From: Gardnerella kenyensis
GTDB taxonomy: Bacteria; Actinomycetota; Actinomycetes; Actinomycetales; Bifidobacteriaceae
Assembly: GCA_003585735.1 (NCBI GenBank)
Contig: NQOH01000009.1
Span: 7,429-39,410, forward strand
DNA: 31,982 nt
Reading direction: 5' to 3'
The notes beneath the pieces were generated by a model. The model did no database searches. It was not told the origin of the DNA and worked only from the letters and a program-made list of their open reading frames with translations. Shown here piece after piece: positions 15,941 through 25,814 of this stretch. The position numbers and the translations under genes were made by a program. Each line of letters opens with the position of its first letter. Position 1 is the first letter of the stretch.

Positions 15941-16008
15941 AGCTAATCTGCTTAAGCTGAGTGATTAGTTAAGCAGATTAGCTCAGTGATTAGTTAAGCA
16001 GATTAGCT
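15941..16008 (-). repeat. Alternative hairpins in the 3' untranslated region of the giant gene
   Basis: AGCTAATCTGCTTAA (15941-15955) is the exact reverse complement of two copies of TTAAGCAGATTAGCT (15969-15983 and 15994-16008), which lie in a 25-bp direct repeat. One arm can therefore pair with either of two partners, giving a 13- or 38-base loop. Confidence 0.75.
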
Positions 16009-16015
16009 ACGTAGC

Positions 16016-19000
16016 TTACTTGCTGCAGTGGCGAGAGATTCCGCGGCGCTTGCTCACGAAGAGTGCAGCACCAGCAGCAGCAACACCAGCAGCAAACATG
16101 CCAAACACAGACACGTCACTACCAGTCTTACTAAGCTTCGAACCCTTAAAACTCTTCAAAACCTGCTCACGTACAACAGCACGAACCCTAGAAGCATTAT
16201 CCTGAGCCGCAGCCAAAGACTTACGAGCATCAGCAAGCTTCTGAGCCGCAGCATCAACCTGAGCCTGAGTTGCATTAGGATCCGCAGCAACCTTCTTAGC
16301 CTCAGCCAAAGCAGTGTTCACAGCAGCCTCAGCCGCAGCAACCTGAGCATCTGCACGCTTCACAGCTTGAGAATTCTCCACAACAGCATTCACTTTAGCC
16401 GCAGCAAGACCATTAGCAGCAGCGGAATTTGCAGCACCATTAGCAGCAGCGGAGCCTGCAGCAGCATTACCAGCGTTAGAGCCAGCAGCGGAGCCTGCAG
16501 CAGCATTACCAGCGTTAGAGCCAGCAGCGGCGTTACCAGCGGCACCAGTCGTACCAGCAGAGGCGTTAGAACCAGCGGCACCAGCAGAGTTAGAACCATT
16601 ACCAGCAGCACCAGAGTTAGAGCCAGGCTTAGAACCAGATTCAGCACCCTCAATCTGCAAGTTCAACTCACCCTTATCAACAGTAGTCGGAGCATTATCA
16701 TTCACACCAAACCCAAGCGAAGAATCACCCTCATGACCACTGCCAGAGTTAGTCGTGCCAGAGTTATTCGTGCCAGTAGAACCGAAACCAGAGTCACCAG
16801 AACCAGGAACCGTACCAGGAACCGTACCAGGAACCGTACCAGGAACAACGCCAGAACCAGGCACAACGCCAGAACCAGGAACCGTGCCAGTGTTGCCAAA
16901 GCCGAAGTCACCTGCGCCAGTATTACCATCGCCAGTGTTACCGGTTCCAGGAGTAGAGCCAGTGTTACCGGTTCCAGGAGTGCCGTCGCCAGCATACTCT
17001 TCACCACTCAAACCATTAGCCTGAAGAATATTACGCTTGGCTTCACGAAGCTTAGCCAAAGCAGCATTCACCTGCTCCTGCGTAGCATTGGCATCAGCAA
17101 GAACACTGCGAGCCTCAGAAAGCGCCGCATTATACGCATCCTTAAGAGAAGCATCAGCAACAAGATACGATCCACGACCGCGGAAAGCAACATCGTCGCT
17201 AACCTCCAACTGCAAATAAGACTTATTCACAGTAGCAGAATCATGCAAATCCTTCTGAGCATTATGCAAATCCTCAGCAGCCTGATTCACCTGATCCTGA
17301 GTAGCATTCGGATCATTATTAACCTCATTAGCATGATCCAAAGCATGATCATAAGCCTGCTTCTTATCCGAAGGAGCATTATTATAATCATCCGAATTAT
17401 GAACATCGCTACCGTCATTAATGCCCTGCTGCAAGTGAGACTTATCAACCACAGGCGAAGGAGCTGGAGTTGGGGCTGGCTCAGGAGACGGAGTTGGGGT
17501 TGGCTCGACTGGTTTCTTACCATCAAGAGCCGCTTCAGCTTCCTTAAGCTTTGCAAGAGCATCATCCAAAGCCTTCTGCTTATTCTCCTTGGTGTCAAGA
17601 TGATCGTCTGCGCTAGCCTGCTTCTTACCAGTTAGCTTATCGATAAGCTCCTTAGCATCCTTAAGAGCAGTGTCATAATCAGACTTATTCGTTGCAAACT
17701 TATAAGCATCAGATTCTTCAACAGTAGGAGCATTACCAATCTCCTTTTGCAAATCAGTTGTATCAACGCCGTCCAAAGCAAGGCGAGCCTTAATAAGCTT
17801 GTCAAGAGCGTCGTCAATCTTCTTCTGCTGTTCAGCTTCCTTATCAGCAGTAGAAATATCAAGATCCTCCTTCGAGGCATCCTTCAAAGCCTGCTCAGCC
17901 TCGCTCAAAGCTGTGTCAAACGCAGTCTTCTTATCTTGAGAAGCGGTGGTATAAACCGAATCGCCCTTAGTTGCAGGAGTTGTCTTAGTATCTGGCTTCA
18001 GCTTCTTATCGGAGTCAATCTCATTCTTAAGAGCATCAGTCTTAAGACCAGCACTTTGAGCGTTAGAATCAATATCGCGCATTGCCTTAAGAAGGTCATT
18101 GTACAGCTCATTAACCTGATCCGCATTCTTGGCGTCGCCCTGATCAGCCTTAGTTAGCTTTGTTGCATCCGCGAGATAGCCATCGAAAGCTTTCTTCTTA
18201 TTCTGATCATCGTCAGAATTAGTGAGCTTAGAATACTTGCCATCTTTCTCATTCTTAAAGTCGTTGGCTTTCTTCTTCAGCTCTTCAAGACGAGCCATAG
18301 CATTATCGGTGTTTGCAGCGTTAGCAAGAACATTGTCAATGTCGTCATAAGTTGTTCCGTCAGCGTTCTTGTGATCAGAAGCATCAGTGTCCTTGAGGAT
18401 TGCCTTGAAAGCTTCCTTCTGCGCATTGTTAAGATGCTTGAACTCTTTATCAAGCTTGTCAAGAGCATCCGCAATCTTCTTGGCCTTCAGCGCGCGATCC
18501 GCAATAGCAGTTGGGTCGCCAAGCTTATCAGCCTTGTTGATTTCGCCAATAGCCTTCTGTTTTTCGGCTTCTGGAAGATCACTATCGCTAATACGCTTCT
18601 TCTGCTCGTTCTTTTCATTAGTAAGAGCGTCGGCGTTATCGTTTTCGTTGCCAGTCGTATCGCGCTTAGGCGTATTCGTCTTGATGTCGTTCTTCGCAGC
18701 ATCAATCTTAGTATCTACGCTTTCAAGAGCAGTCTTGATTTCAGAAGGCTTTGTTGCTCTGTTAACTTTGCCTTTAGCTGCATTTATTTCGCTAACAGCA
18801 GCATCATACTTCTCTTTAGCTTTTTGCTGTTTATCAGCACTCAAAGCATTATATGCTGCATCAAGCTCTGCCTTCTTAGCATCAAGCTTGGCAAGACCAG
18901 CATTCTTAGCATTTTCTTCGTTAATTGCGTTCTGGCGCTGAGCTGCAGCAAGAGCATTATTAATACTATCAGCCGTAGCATTAGTAGCCTTTAGAGCAGT

Positions 19001-22000
19001 TTCCAAATCGGTAAGAGTGCTATCCTTCTGAGCTGAATCAGCGCCGATTAACTCCTTAAGAGCCTTATCGTCTGCATCCGTATCACCTTTGCCGTGGCTT
19101 AAGAACGGTAATTCATCCTTAATAGCTTTGTGAGCAGCATTTCGAGCTTGAGCTTCGTTAACAATCTGCTGAACTTCTTCAGGAGTCGTAGCGCCAGGCT
19201 TGGAAGTATCCCCACTCTGTCCATTCAGCTTTTCCTTGAGCTTATCCTTTTCATCTTGAGTTAAATCACTAAGACCATCAATAGTGGTGTTAGCAGTCTG
19301 CTTATCCTTAGTGGTTTGCTCTTCTTGCTTCTTTTCGCGCTCCTTCTTATCCTTTTCTTTTTGCTCTTTTTCGCGCTTTTCCTTTTCTTCGTTCTCTTTC
19401 TTCTTAATGTCTTCAGGATTTACATTATTCTGACCAGCCTGATCATTAGCCTTCTTTAGAATCTCCTGGATTTTCTCTTTGGTATCAGCCTGATCAATCT
19501 GACTCTTGAACTGTTTCTTCTGCTCATCAGTAAGCTTTGGATTACGGTCGATAAGCTCCTTCGCCTGCTCCTTGAGCTTCTTGAGGTCTTCAGCAGATGG
19601 CGTATCTTCCTTCTTCTTGAAGGTGACGTTAACAGTAAATGTAGTGTTATCTTTGCATGTAACAGTTAACGTACTTCCAGTACCCTTTGAGATGGCAGTG
19701 ATGCCAACAGGACTCTTAGCAGCATCATATGGCTCCATGTCAACAGTACCAGGCTTTGGCTGAAGAGCAGAAGTAATTGAGTATGTGGTACTGCTTACTT
19801 CACCAGCACCTGTGTAGTTGGCATCAAGGAATGCCTTAATAGCCTTTTTGAAGTCATCGTCCGTCAGCTTATTCGTATCAGCAACTTCAATATCTGACAC
19901 ATTATTGTAGCTGCGAGTAATCTTCTTTGCATCGGTAAGCTGTTGAATAAGCTTACGAAGAGCAACATTGTTCTCAGGAGTATCAGTCATGCTATTTATA
20001 TCAGCAGGATACTTACTTGGATCAATACCAATCCTCTTAAAGTCCCTGTCTGTAAGCTGTTCAGTATTCTTCTTCTGATTCCAAAGCGCAAGAGCTTGTT
20101 TCTTCAACTGATCAAATGTATTGTCTGTAGGAGTTTGAGTCTTTGCTACATAAAGATCTTTCAGAGGCACATCAAACAGTTTCTTTGAGTTATTCTCACC
20201 AGTTTCAAAACCCTGAACAGCTATGGTTCCGTTCGTATTAAGACTAAACGTCACTACGCCTGCGCCATTATTTTGACCTTTAACATAGCGTTGCATATTT
20301 GTAACACCAGATACAGGAGTATTATTTTCATTAAGCGTATATGAGCCAGTAGCCAACTGACTTTCGTTTACGTTAGTATAGTTCTTTTGAATGAACTTCT
20401 TAAACGCAGCAAGCTGATCTAGTAGCGAAGGAGAATTCACGTTATCTACTTGTACTGGATCCACATAATACTGATAAGCAGTCATATTACCTGGATGATG
20501 CAAAGTGGTATCCGGAGCTGGCTTCTGATTAGCAAACCTCTGCTTGAAGAACATGCTCATCGGATAAGTCTTATCGTTGTAGCCATTTGCTTTAAAAGTG
20601 ACCGTGCCAGCACCAGTGGAATCGACACCATATTCAACAGTTACACCGCTAACTGCATTACCACTTTCAGCATCCTTTGCATAACCAGCCAATGTAGTCT
20701 TCAAATTGTCAATTTGCTGTTTGTTGTTCTTATCGTTTATTTCATTCGTGGATGTATTAAACGGATTGAAGTTTACATCAACAATTCTAGTAGGAGTTAC
20801 TTTAAACTCTTTCTTAGCTACAGTAGGTTGTTGCGGCTGAGGATTTGGCGCAGGAGTCACTTCCTTCTTCGTTAGGAACTGCCATGAAGGAATCTTGCTA
20901 GTAGAGCCATCAGCCCAGGTAATAATGGCATTCTTGAAACCAGTGTCAAAGCTTACAGGAGTTTGATTATTCTTCTTGGCTTTAGTATAAACATCCAAGT
21001 CGGCATTTGCTTTATCGAAAGCATCGGTTACTTGCTTTTTCTCTTGTTCAGTCAAGCTTGAAGGATTTGCAACCGCGATTGGATCAGGCACAACGTAAGG
21101 AGCCCAATCGGCGATTGTTGCACCTTGATACACCAAAGAAGAATAAGGAATCGTAAGCACGGAATTGTCATTGTACTTAATCTTCAGCTGATGATTTTGG
21201 TCATCAAACGTAAATGTATCAGTGCCATCAAGATTGACATGGTCAGTGAAGTTTTTATTGCTCTTATTCGCATCCTTAATAGCCTTGATAATAGCAGTCT
21301 GCTCTTCAGCATTTGGCTTATCAGTATTCACTACAGGAATTGGAGCCGGGTATGTTGGAGGGTATAGATCACAATCCTTCTTCTGCTCCATAACCAGCAA
21401 ATTACCAGGCATGGTAAGCGTAGTCTTATCTTTGAAAGTAAGCTTTGCAGTACCGTCTGTACCAACTTCTATACCAGCAGTTCCGTCAAGCAAATTACTG
21501 AAGTGTGGGGTTTGTTCGTTAGCCCTATTGATTGCTGTCTTAACCGCATCCTTTTCGTTTTGGTCAAGTTGAGCCTTATTCTTAACAGCAGTACGCTCTG
21601 GATACTTAACCTTCAAGCTATCTGCAATCTTTGGAGCGCGATGAATCTGACCAGTAGCAATATGCCAATTACCAGCAAAACGGTAAACACCAGCAGCAAA
21701 ACGAAGTGGATGTTCATCACGCTTCTGCCATGCTTCATCCGTCAACTCTGCAACGTAATCCATCTCATAGAAGCGCTTACCTGCAGACTCCCAATCGATA
21801 AACATTCCCTGCATACCCTTGGAGGCAGCATAGAAGTCTGACCAATTGCCTGCAGTAGTGCCGTTAGAATCGTAACCTTTGCTATTCTTATCATCGATCC
21901 CAAGTAGCATACCTAAGCCGTTCATAGACTTAAGCTTGCTTGGATCTTCAACGTAGAATCTGGAAATACTCTTCCAATCCTTTGAATTAGCATAATGTTT

Positions 22001-22538
22001 AGTAACATTTTCATCTTCTCGGTGAAGACCAGGACGAGAAGGAACAGGATTGCCGTCACCTGTGTATTTTTCAAAACGACTATAATTAATATCGTGTACG
22101 TTAGTTAAACCAGCTGGAACACCGTACCACCACATTGGACGGAATGCCCACTTATCAAATGAATTATCGCTAGAATTAAGATTTGCAGTGTACTTTACAT
22201 GTACATATTTACCAAGAGGATCTTGATTAGCAAGCGTATCATTTGCAGCATCAACTTCGTTGTTGTAGTAATGAACTTCAATTTTAAGACGATCTTTACT
22301 GTAGTTTGCGTCTGACTTGTAACCGTAGTAAATGTTTCCGTCAGGTGCTACATACCCGTCAGCATATGCAGGCGCAGGAGAAATGAATACCCCCCCCCCC
22401 AAGCACCATTGCACCGGCAAGCATAGCTGCGCACATGCTCTTAGAAAGTGGCGCGTAGATAACGTTATTACTAGACTTTTGCATAGACTTTTGCAAATCA
22501 GCAAGATGCTTTGAGCTCATAATCTTCTTCTTCGTCAT
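16016..22538 (-). CDS. Giant FIVAR/GA-repeat cell-wall surface protein, phase-variable start (frameshifted OFF here)
   Basis: A secreted, wall-anchored multidomain protein, probably an adhesin or matrix-binding protein. The body is 2162 residues from a poor TTG at 22504. The credible start is the ATG at 22538 with GAGGAA upstream, which gives MTKKKIMSS..., a hydrophobic core (MCAAMLAGAMVL), a Gly run and cleavage after PAPAYA. That frame meets the body only if the poly-G tract has 10 or 13 G (2173 aa for 10); with the 11 present it stops after 59 residues. In 2162-aa numbering: unique head about 50-305; LxxxEKxAVxxAxxxAN modules near 308, 391 and 481; GA-like helices near 971-1021 and 1071-1118 around a Lys/Glu-rich stretch; coiled-coil/FIVAR units about 1118-1821; Gly/Pro/Thr and Ala/Gly/Ser spacers; LSKTG at 2124, a membrane span and a basic tail. 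Ligand unknown. Confidence 0.85.
16121..16135 (-). other. Sortase sorting motif LSKTG
   Basis: The codons for L-S-K-T-G lie 38 residues before the protein end and are followed by a hydrophobic span (GMFAAGVAAAGAALFV) and the basic tail SKRRG. This is the three-part cell-wall sorting signal, but with Ser in place of the usual Pro of LPXTG. Confidence 0.8.
16446..16523. repeat. 39-bp intragenic tandem repeat, two copies
   Basis: Two copies of a 39-bp unit starting GCAGCGGAGCCTGCAG (16446 and 16485), with a partial third, encode the Ala/Gly/Ser/Asn spacer of the surface protein. The unit keeps frame, so recombination could alter spacer length. Confidence 0.8.
16801..16880. repeat. 12-15-bp intragenic repeats coding VPGT/VPGSG
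   Basis: Repeats of CCAGGAACCGTA and related CCAGAACCAGGC units encode VPGTVPGTVPG and VPGSGVVPGSG in the wall-spanning region of the surface protein. They keep frame. Confidence 0.75.
22390..22400 (-). repeat. 11-G homopolymer in the signal-peptide codons (candidate phase switch)
   Basis: Eleven C on the plus strand (11 G in the coding sense) lie between GCAATGGTGCTT and TATTCATTTCTCC. Read from the ATG at 22538, 11 G gives GGGG-IHFSCACIC then TGA at 22361-22359, whereas 10 or 13 G gives GGG-VFISPAPAYADG and the full protein. Confidence 0.85.
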
Positions 22539-23034
22539 TATTCCTCACTTCAACAATATGTATTCTTTATGTTCCTGCTTATGCATAATTTGTCTTATGC
22601 ATAATTTGTAATATGCAATCCCGCGGAAGCCAATAAATTAGCATTCGCTTCTTTGTTCAACGCCAATCTGCCACTTAGAACGCTTCATGCTCTCTTAATA
22701 CATTTCAGCGTACATAAGCTTGCAAACTGACACCCGTACAGGTTGTATGATACTCAGCTATTCATACATTGCAAGCCTTTTCATACAGTAATTTATGTAG
22801 CGTAAATCACATAATTTGCGAATCACGCATGGATTTGCGCATAAATTGCTTGATAAGACGTCATAATGTTTATTAAAAAAAAATTACGACACGCCGCAAG
22901 ACTATTTACTGCTTACGAAAGGCTATTAACTACTTACGCAAGATTATTGGTTACTTACGCAAGACTATTAACTGCTTACGTAAGATTATTGGTTACTTAC
23001 GTAAGATTATTGCTTACCTACGCAAGACTACGAG
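22539..23034. other. Gene-free gap upstream of the giant surface-protein gene
   Basis: Holds the 5' leader and presumed promoter of the giant gene with twin palindromes at 22579-22604, several TTCATACA-like strings around 22760-22790, a run of nine A near 22875 and a 21-bp tandem repeat (22900-23046). No coding frame with a ribosome site is seen; no promoter can be named with confidence. Confidence 0.7.
22579..22604. promoter_or_regulatory. Twin TTATGCATAA palindromes before the giant gene
   Basis: A 16-base unit, ACAAATTATGCATAAG on the minus strand, is present twice in tandem. Each copy contains the perfect ten-base palindrome TTATGCATAA (22579-22588 and 22595-22604), 40-65 bases upstream of the ATG at 22538. 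The 16-bp centre-to-centre spacing suits a paired regulator site, by inference only. Confidence 0.5.
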
Positions 23035-23046
23035 TTACTTAAGATA
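22900..23046. repeat. Seven-unit 21-bp tandem repeat
   Basis: Seven units of exactly 21 bp, typified by GATTATTGGTTACTTACGCAA, run from 22900 to 23046. Most contain TTACGCAA or TTACGTAA. The last unit overlaps the stop codon and final codons of the phosphatase-like gene ending at 23035. Confidence 0.85.
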
Positions 23047-23865
23047 CGGCTTTAACTCGTTAATAAGCACGCCGTTAGAAGCAACTACGTCATTTTCGCG
23101 GCGCCAATGAATAGGGCTGCCATCCCACTGGCACACTTGGCATTGTGCTTCTTTCACAACCACTGCTCCTGCAGAAACGGCCGGAATATCCCATTGGTGC
23201 AAATGAGGCTCAAAGTAAGCGTCGTAGGTGCCGTCTGCCACCTTGCACAAGTCAAGTGAAACCGGCCCAATGCGCTTAATATCTGCAGGGCAGCCTTCTT
23301 CAAGCGAAGAAACTACGTCAAGCGCGCGCTTAGATTCGCCCGGTATGTAAGACATTCCGTAGCACACAACAGATCCTTGCAAAGTAGAAGTTGTGGAAGG
23401 CGTAATCTTCTCGCGCTTCTCGCCTTGCGGAGTTCTACGAATGCGAATAGCACCCTGGCCCTTTGCAGCCAAATATGTTAATCCCAATGCAGGAGCGTGC
23501 ACAACGCCAAGCACCGGACGAGCGGAACCTTCATCGTTAAACTCAAAAAGCGAAACTGTAAGAGTCCACTCTGCCATGTCTCGGTTGAAATTAATAGCGC
23601 CGTCAACGTTTCCAACGCACCAAAAACGGTCTCCCGGATTGCAATGCTCCGGCCTAGTGCGCCAAAAACCTTGGAAAGGATTAACGTACGTTAAACGGTT
23701 TTGAATAAAGCGCACGAGCTTATCGCCAAAACCGGACTCTGACTGCGTAGGATCGCCCAACGCAAGCGACGTCATATCTTGAGGGCTTAATTGATCCTGA
23801 TAAGCGTGTTTACCAACGTCTTCCAAAATACGCGCAACTTCAAGCGCAACTTCTCGTAAATTCAA
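23035..23865 (-). CDS. Inositol-monophosphatase-family protein with altered metal site
   Basis: The 276-residue product follows the inositol monophosphatase/histidinol-phosphatase fold. The clearest stretches are GPVSLDLCKVADGTYDAYFE (200-219) and QWDIPAVSAGAVVV (224-237), matching the family's VAxGxxDxY and WD motifs; D226 is kept. The metal-binding core, normally W-x-x-DPxDGTxNF, reads FWCVGNVDGAINF (81-93): the first aspartate is Gly85 and the threonine is Ala90, only D88 remaining. The upstream GEE glutamates are not evident. It may be inactive, regulatory or have a changed substrate. The start is a TTG (23865) with GGGAG seven bases upstream. It stands apart from serB by 253 bases. Confidence 0.75.
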   Translation of the reverse strand: MNLREVALEVARILEDVGKHAYQDQLSPQDMTSLALGDPTQSESGFGDKLVRFIQNRLTYVNPFQGFWRTRPEHCNPGDRFWCVGNVDGAINFNRDMAEWTLTVSLFEFNDEGSARPVLGVVHAPALGLTYLAAKGQGAIRIRRTPQGEKREKITPSTTSTLQGSVVCYGMSYIPGESKRALDVVSSLEEGCPADIKRIGPVSLDLCKVADGTYDAYFEPHLHQWDIPAVSAGAVVVKEAQCQVCQWDGSPIHWRRENDVVASNGVLINELKPYLK

Positions 23866-24118
23866 CTTACACTCCCTACCCTTCGTGCGCGAATTTCAAC
23901 TTAAATTCCTGAATCTTCTGCATTCACGCACACTTTTCTCTCAAAAAACTAACTGTTATTTTACTCATCAATAGAAAGATTCACCAACACATTTACGCTC
24001 TGTGGATAAAAGCTACAGAACTTTCACAAAAATAATCATTAATCATTAATCTTTAATCATTGCTTCATTATTTTACATTGCTTATGTACATTCATCAACT
24101 TTTCGCTCTATAAATGCA

Positions 24119-24793
24119 TTAATTCGCATTCAAAAAACGCAATACAGCGCTTAAATCGCGAGTAAGAATGCGGTAAGGAGTAGCCGCTTGAACTGCTGGT
24201 TTTGCGCAAAAAGCCACGCCTAATCCAGCGAATTTAATCATTGAAATATCGTTCGCCCCATCCCCCACGGCAACAGTCTGCTCGCGTTCAACTCCAAGAT
24301 CACTCGCCCAAGCTCGAAGCGCTTCAACTTTTGCGTTAGCGTTAACAATATTTCCTAGAACGTTGCCAGTAAGCTTGCCGTCAATCGCCTCTAAATGGTG
24401 AGCCACACAAAAATCAATATTCAAACTCGGCAACAATTCGTCCAAAATCTCGTGAAAACCGCCAGAAACTGCGCCAACTTTCCAACCGTGCGCGTGAAGT
24501 GCGCCAATTAAAACATTCGCGCCTTTAGTTACGTGAATACGCGAAATAATGCGCTTTTTGCACTCGCCAATGTTTAAGTTCCGAAGCATCTTCACGCGCA
24601 AACGCAACGAGTCGTCGAAAGTGATTTCGCCACGCATTGCGCGCGCTGTAATCGCAGAAAGCTCATCGCCACATCCAGCTTCTGCACCGAGTAAATCAAT
24701 AACTTCTTCCTCAATAAGCGTTGCGTCAACATCCATAACCAAAAGCCCGGGCTTGGCTAAAGTTGGCAGTAGCGCAGAAAAGTTCATGCTCAT
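24119..24793 (-). CDS. serB: Phosphoserine phosphatase, HAD family
   Basis: Catalyses the last step of serine synthesis, phosphoserine to serine. With the ATG at 24793 the product has 224 residues, the nucleophile motif MDVDATLIEEEVID (D21, D23) and the C-terminal HAD motif GDGANDISM (177-185) with D178 and D182. The N-terminal regulatory ACT domain of E. coli SerB is absent. The start is uncertain: no ribosome site is visible, and the frame is open back to a TTG at 24856 that would overlap fmt. The chosen ATG lies 17 bases after the fmt stop, so translation is probably coupled to fmt. Confidence 0.88.
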   Translation of the reverse strand: MSMNFSALLPTLAKPGLLVMDVDATLIEEEVIDLLGAEAGCGDELSAITARAMRGEITFDDSLRLRVKMLRNLNIGECKKRIISRIHVTKGANVLIGALHAHGWKVGAVSGGFHEILDELLPSLNIDFCVAHHLEAIDGKLTGNVLGNIVNANAKVEALRAWASDLGVEREQTVAVGDGANDISMIKFAGLGVAFCAKPAVQAATPYRILTRDLSAVLRFLNAN

Positions 24794-24810
24794 AATTTTA
24801 TGCACAATAA

Positions 24811-25797
24811 TTATGCGCAGTAGGCTTCGGCAGAAAGCCTTGCTCCGCGCGCCCAATCGGCCGCTTTCATAGCTTTCTTACCTTGCGCTTTTACTTCCAA
24901 AAGCTCAAGCGCGCCGCTTAAAGTGCCAACCCAAACTTGCTTTTTGCCGGCAAGTAATTTTCCAGGATTAAGCTTCATCAATTCCTCACCATGCGGATCG
25001 TTAGCGTCTGCCGGAACTGCGCGTAAAACATGCAAAGTAATCGGTTCAGCGTTATTCTCGTCGTCCGCATGAAGCTCGCACCACGCGCCCGGATTTGGCG
25101 TGCAAGCGCGAATTTGACGGTCAACCGCAAAAGCTGGCGCGTGAAAATCAATATGAGCATCTTCAACCGTGATTTTTTGCGCAACTTCTTGAGGAGACTG
25201 ATCCTGCTCAACCGGCACGATTTCGCCAGTTTCCATGCCGCGAAGAGATGCTGCAAGAAGAGGCGCGCCGTCGATTGCAAGCCTAGAAAGAAGATCGCCA
25301 GAATTTTCGTGAGGCTCAATTTTCGTAGTAAACTGCGCCAAAATAGGGCCGCAATCCATGCCGCGCGTAATGCGAAAAACGGTAGCGCCCGTAATATCAT
25401 CACCAGCCCAAATTGCGCGCTGCACAGGAGCTGCGCCTCGCCATTGCGGAAGAAGCGAAAAATGAAGATTGTACCAGCCGAGCGGCAACGCGTCTAAAAC
25501 GCTCTGTCGCAAAATCTTTCCGTACGCCACAACTGCCGCAGCTTTCGCGCCGGTTTCGGCAAGCTTATTAAGAAAGTTAGCTTCGTCTTTGCTAGGATCA
25601 ATTTCGATTACTGGCAAGCCGAGCTCAAGAGCCGCTTGTTTTACTGGACTTGGCACGAGCTTTCGGCCGCGACCAGTCGGAGCGTCCGGGCGCGTAATAA
25701 CAGCGCGAACGTCAAAATGCTCACTATCTTTGGCTAGCTCACGAAGAGACGGAACAGCAACTTCCGGAGTGCCTGCAAACAAAATTGGTAATGCCAT
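24811..25797 (-). CDS. fmt: Methionyl-tRNA formyltransferase
   Basis: Formylates initiator Met-tRNA with 10-formyl-tetrahydrofolate. The 328-residue product begins LPILFAGTPEVAVPSL, carries the SLLPQWRGAAP signature (114-124), and keeps the catalytic trio N110, H112 and D148 (the last in RGMDCGP). A C-terminal tRNA-binding barrel follows from about residue 210. The ATG at 25797 is preceded by GAGGAAAT. It is downstream of dnaJ by 87 bases containing a 16-bp repeat, and directly upstream of serB. Confidence 0.97.
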   Translation of the reverse strand: MALPILFAGTPEVAVPSLRELAKDSEHFDVRAVITRPDAPTGRGRKLVPSPVKQAALELGLPVIEIDPSKDEANFLNKLAETGAKAAAVVAYGKILRQSVLDALPLGWYNLHFSLLPQWRGAAPVQRAIWAGDDITGATVFRITRGMDCGPILAQFTTKIEPHENSGDLLSRLAIDGAPLLAASLRGMETGEIVPVEQDQSPQEVAQKITVEDAHIDFHAPAFAVDRQIRACTPNPGAWCELHADDENNAEPITLHVLRAVPADANDPHGEELMKLNPGKLLAGKKQVWVGTLSGALELLEVKAQGKKAMKAADWARGARLSAEAYCA

Positions 25798-25814
25798 ATT
25801 TCCTCTACTATTTT

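Larger units (their letters stand above)
15473..16015. other. Gene-free gap rich in inverted repeats
   Basis: No coding frame stands out. The gap holds the ppiA upstream region, a 52-bp-period array of four hairpins (15630-15819), a strong intrinsic terminator for the large surface-protein gene (15891-15924) and a pair of alternative hairpins (15941-16008). A ten-base piece of the latter, CAGATTAGCT, recurs at 15856-15865. Confidence 0.8.

Noticed and set aside
16028..17635. Plus-strand frame of 535 codons opposite the 3' part of the giant gene
   Set aside because: Its product is low-complexity Ser/Arg/Thr repeats mirroring the Ala/Gly/Lys repeats of the real gene; no convincing start.
22326..22504. 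TTG at 22504 as the true start of the giant protein
   Set aside because: No ribosome site, and the resulting N-terminus has five cysteines and no clean signal-peptide structure; the ATG at 22538 in the other frame has both.
24000..24118. ATTAATCATTAATC-type repeats and possible terminator upstream of serB's end
   Set aside because: Simple AT-rich sequence with no paired GC stem or T-run.
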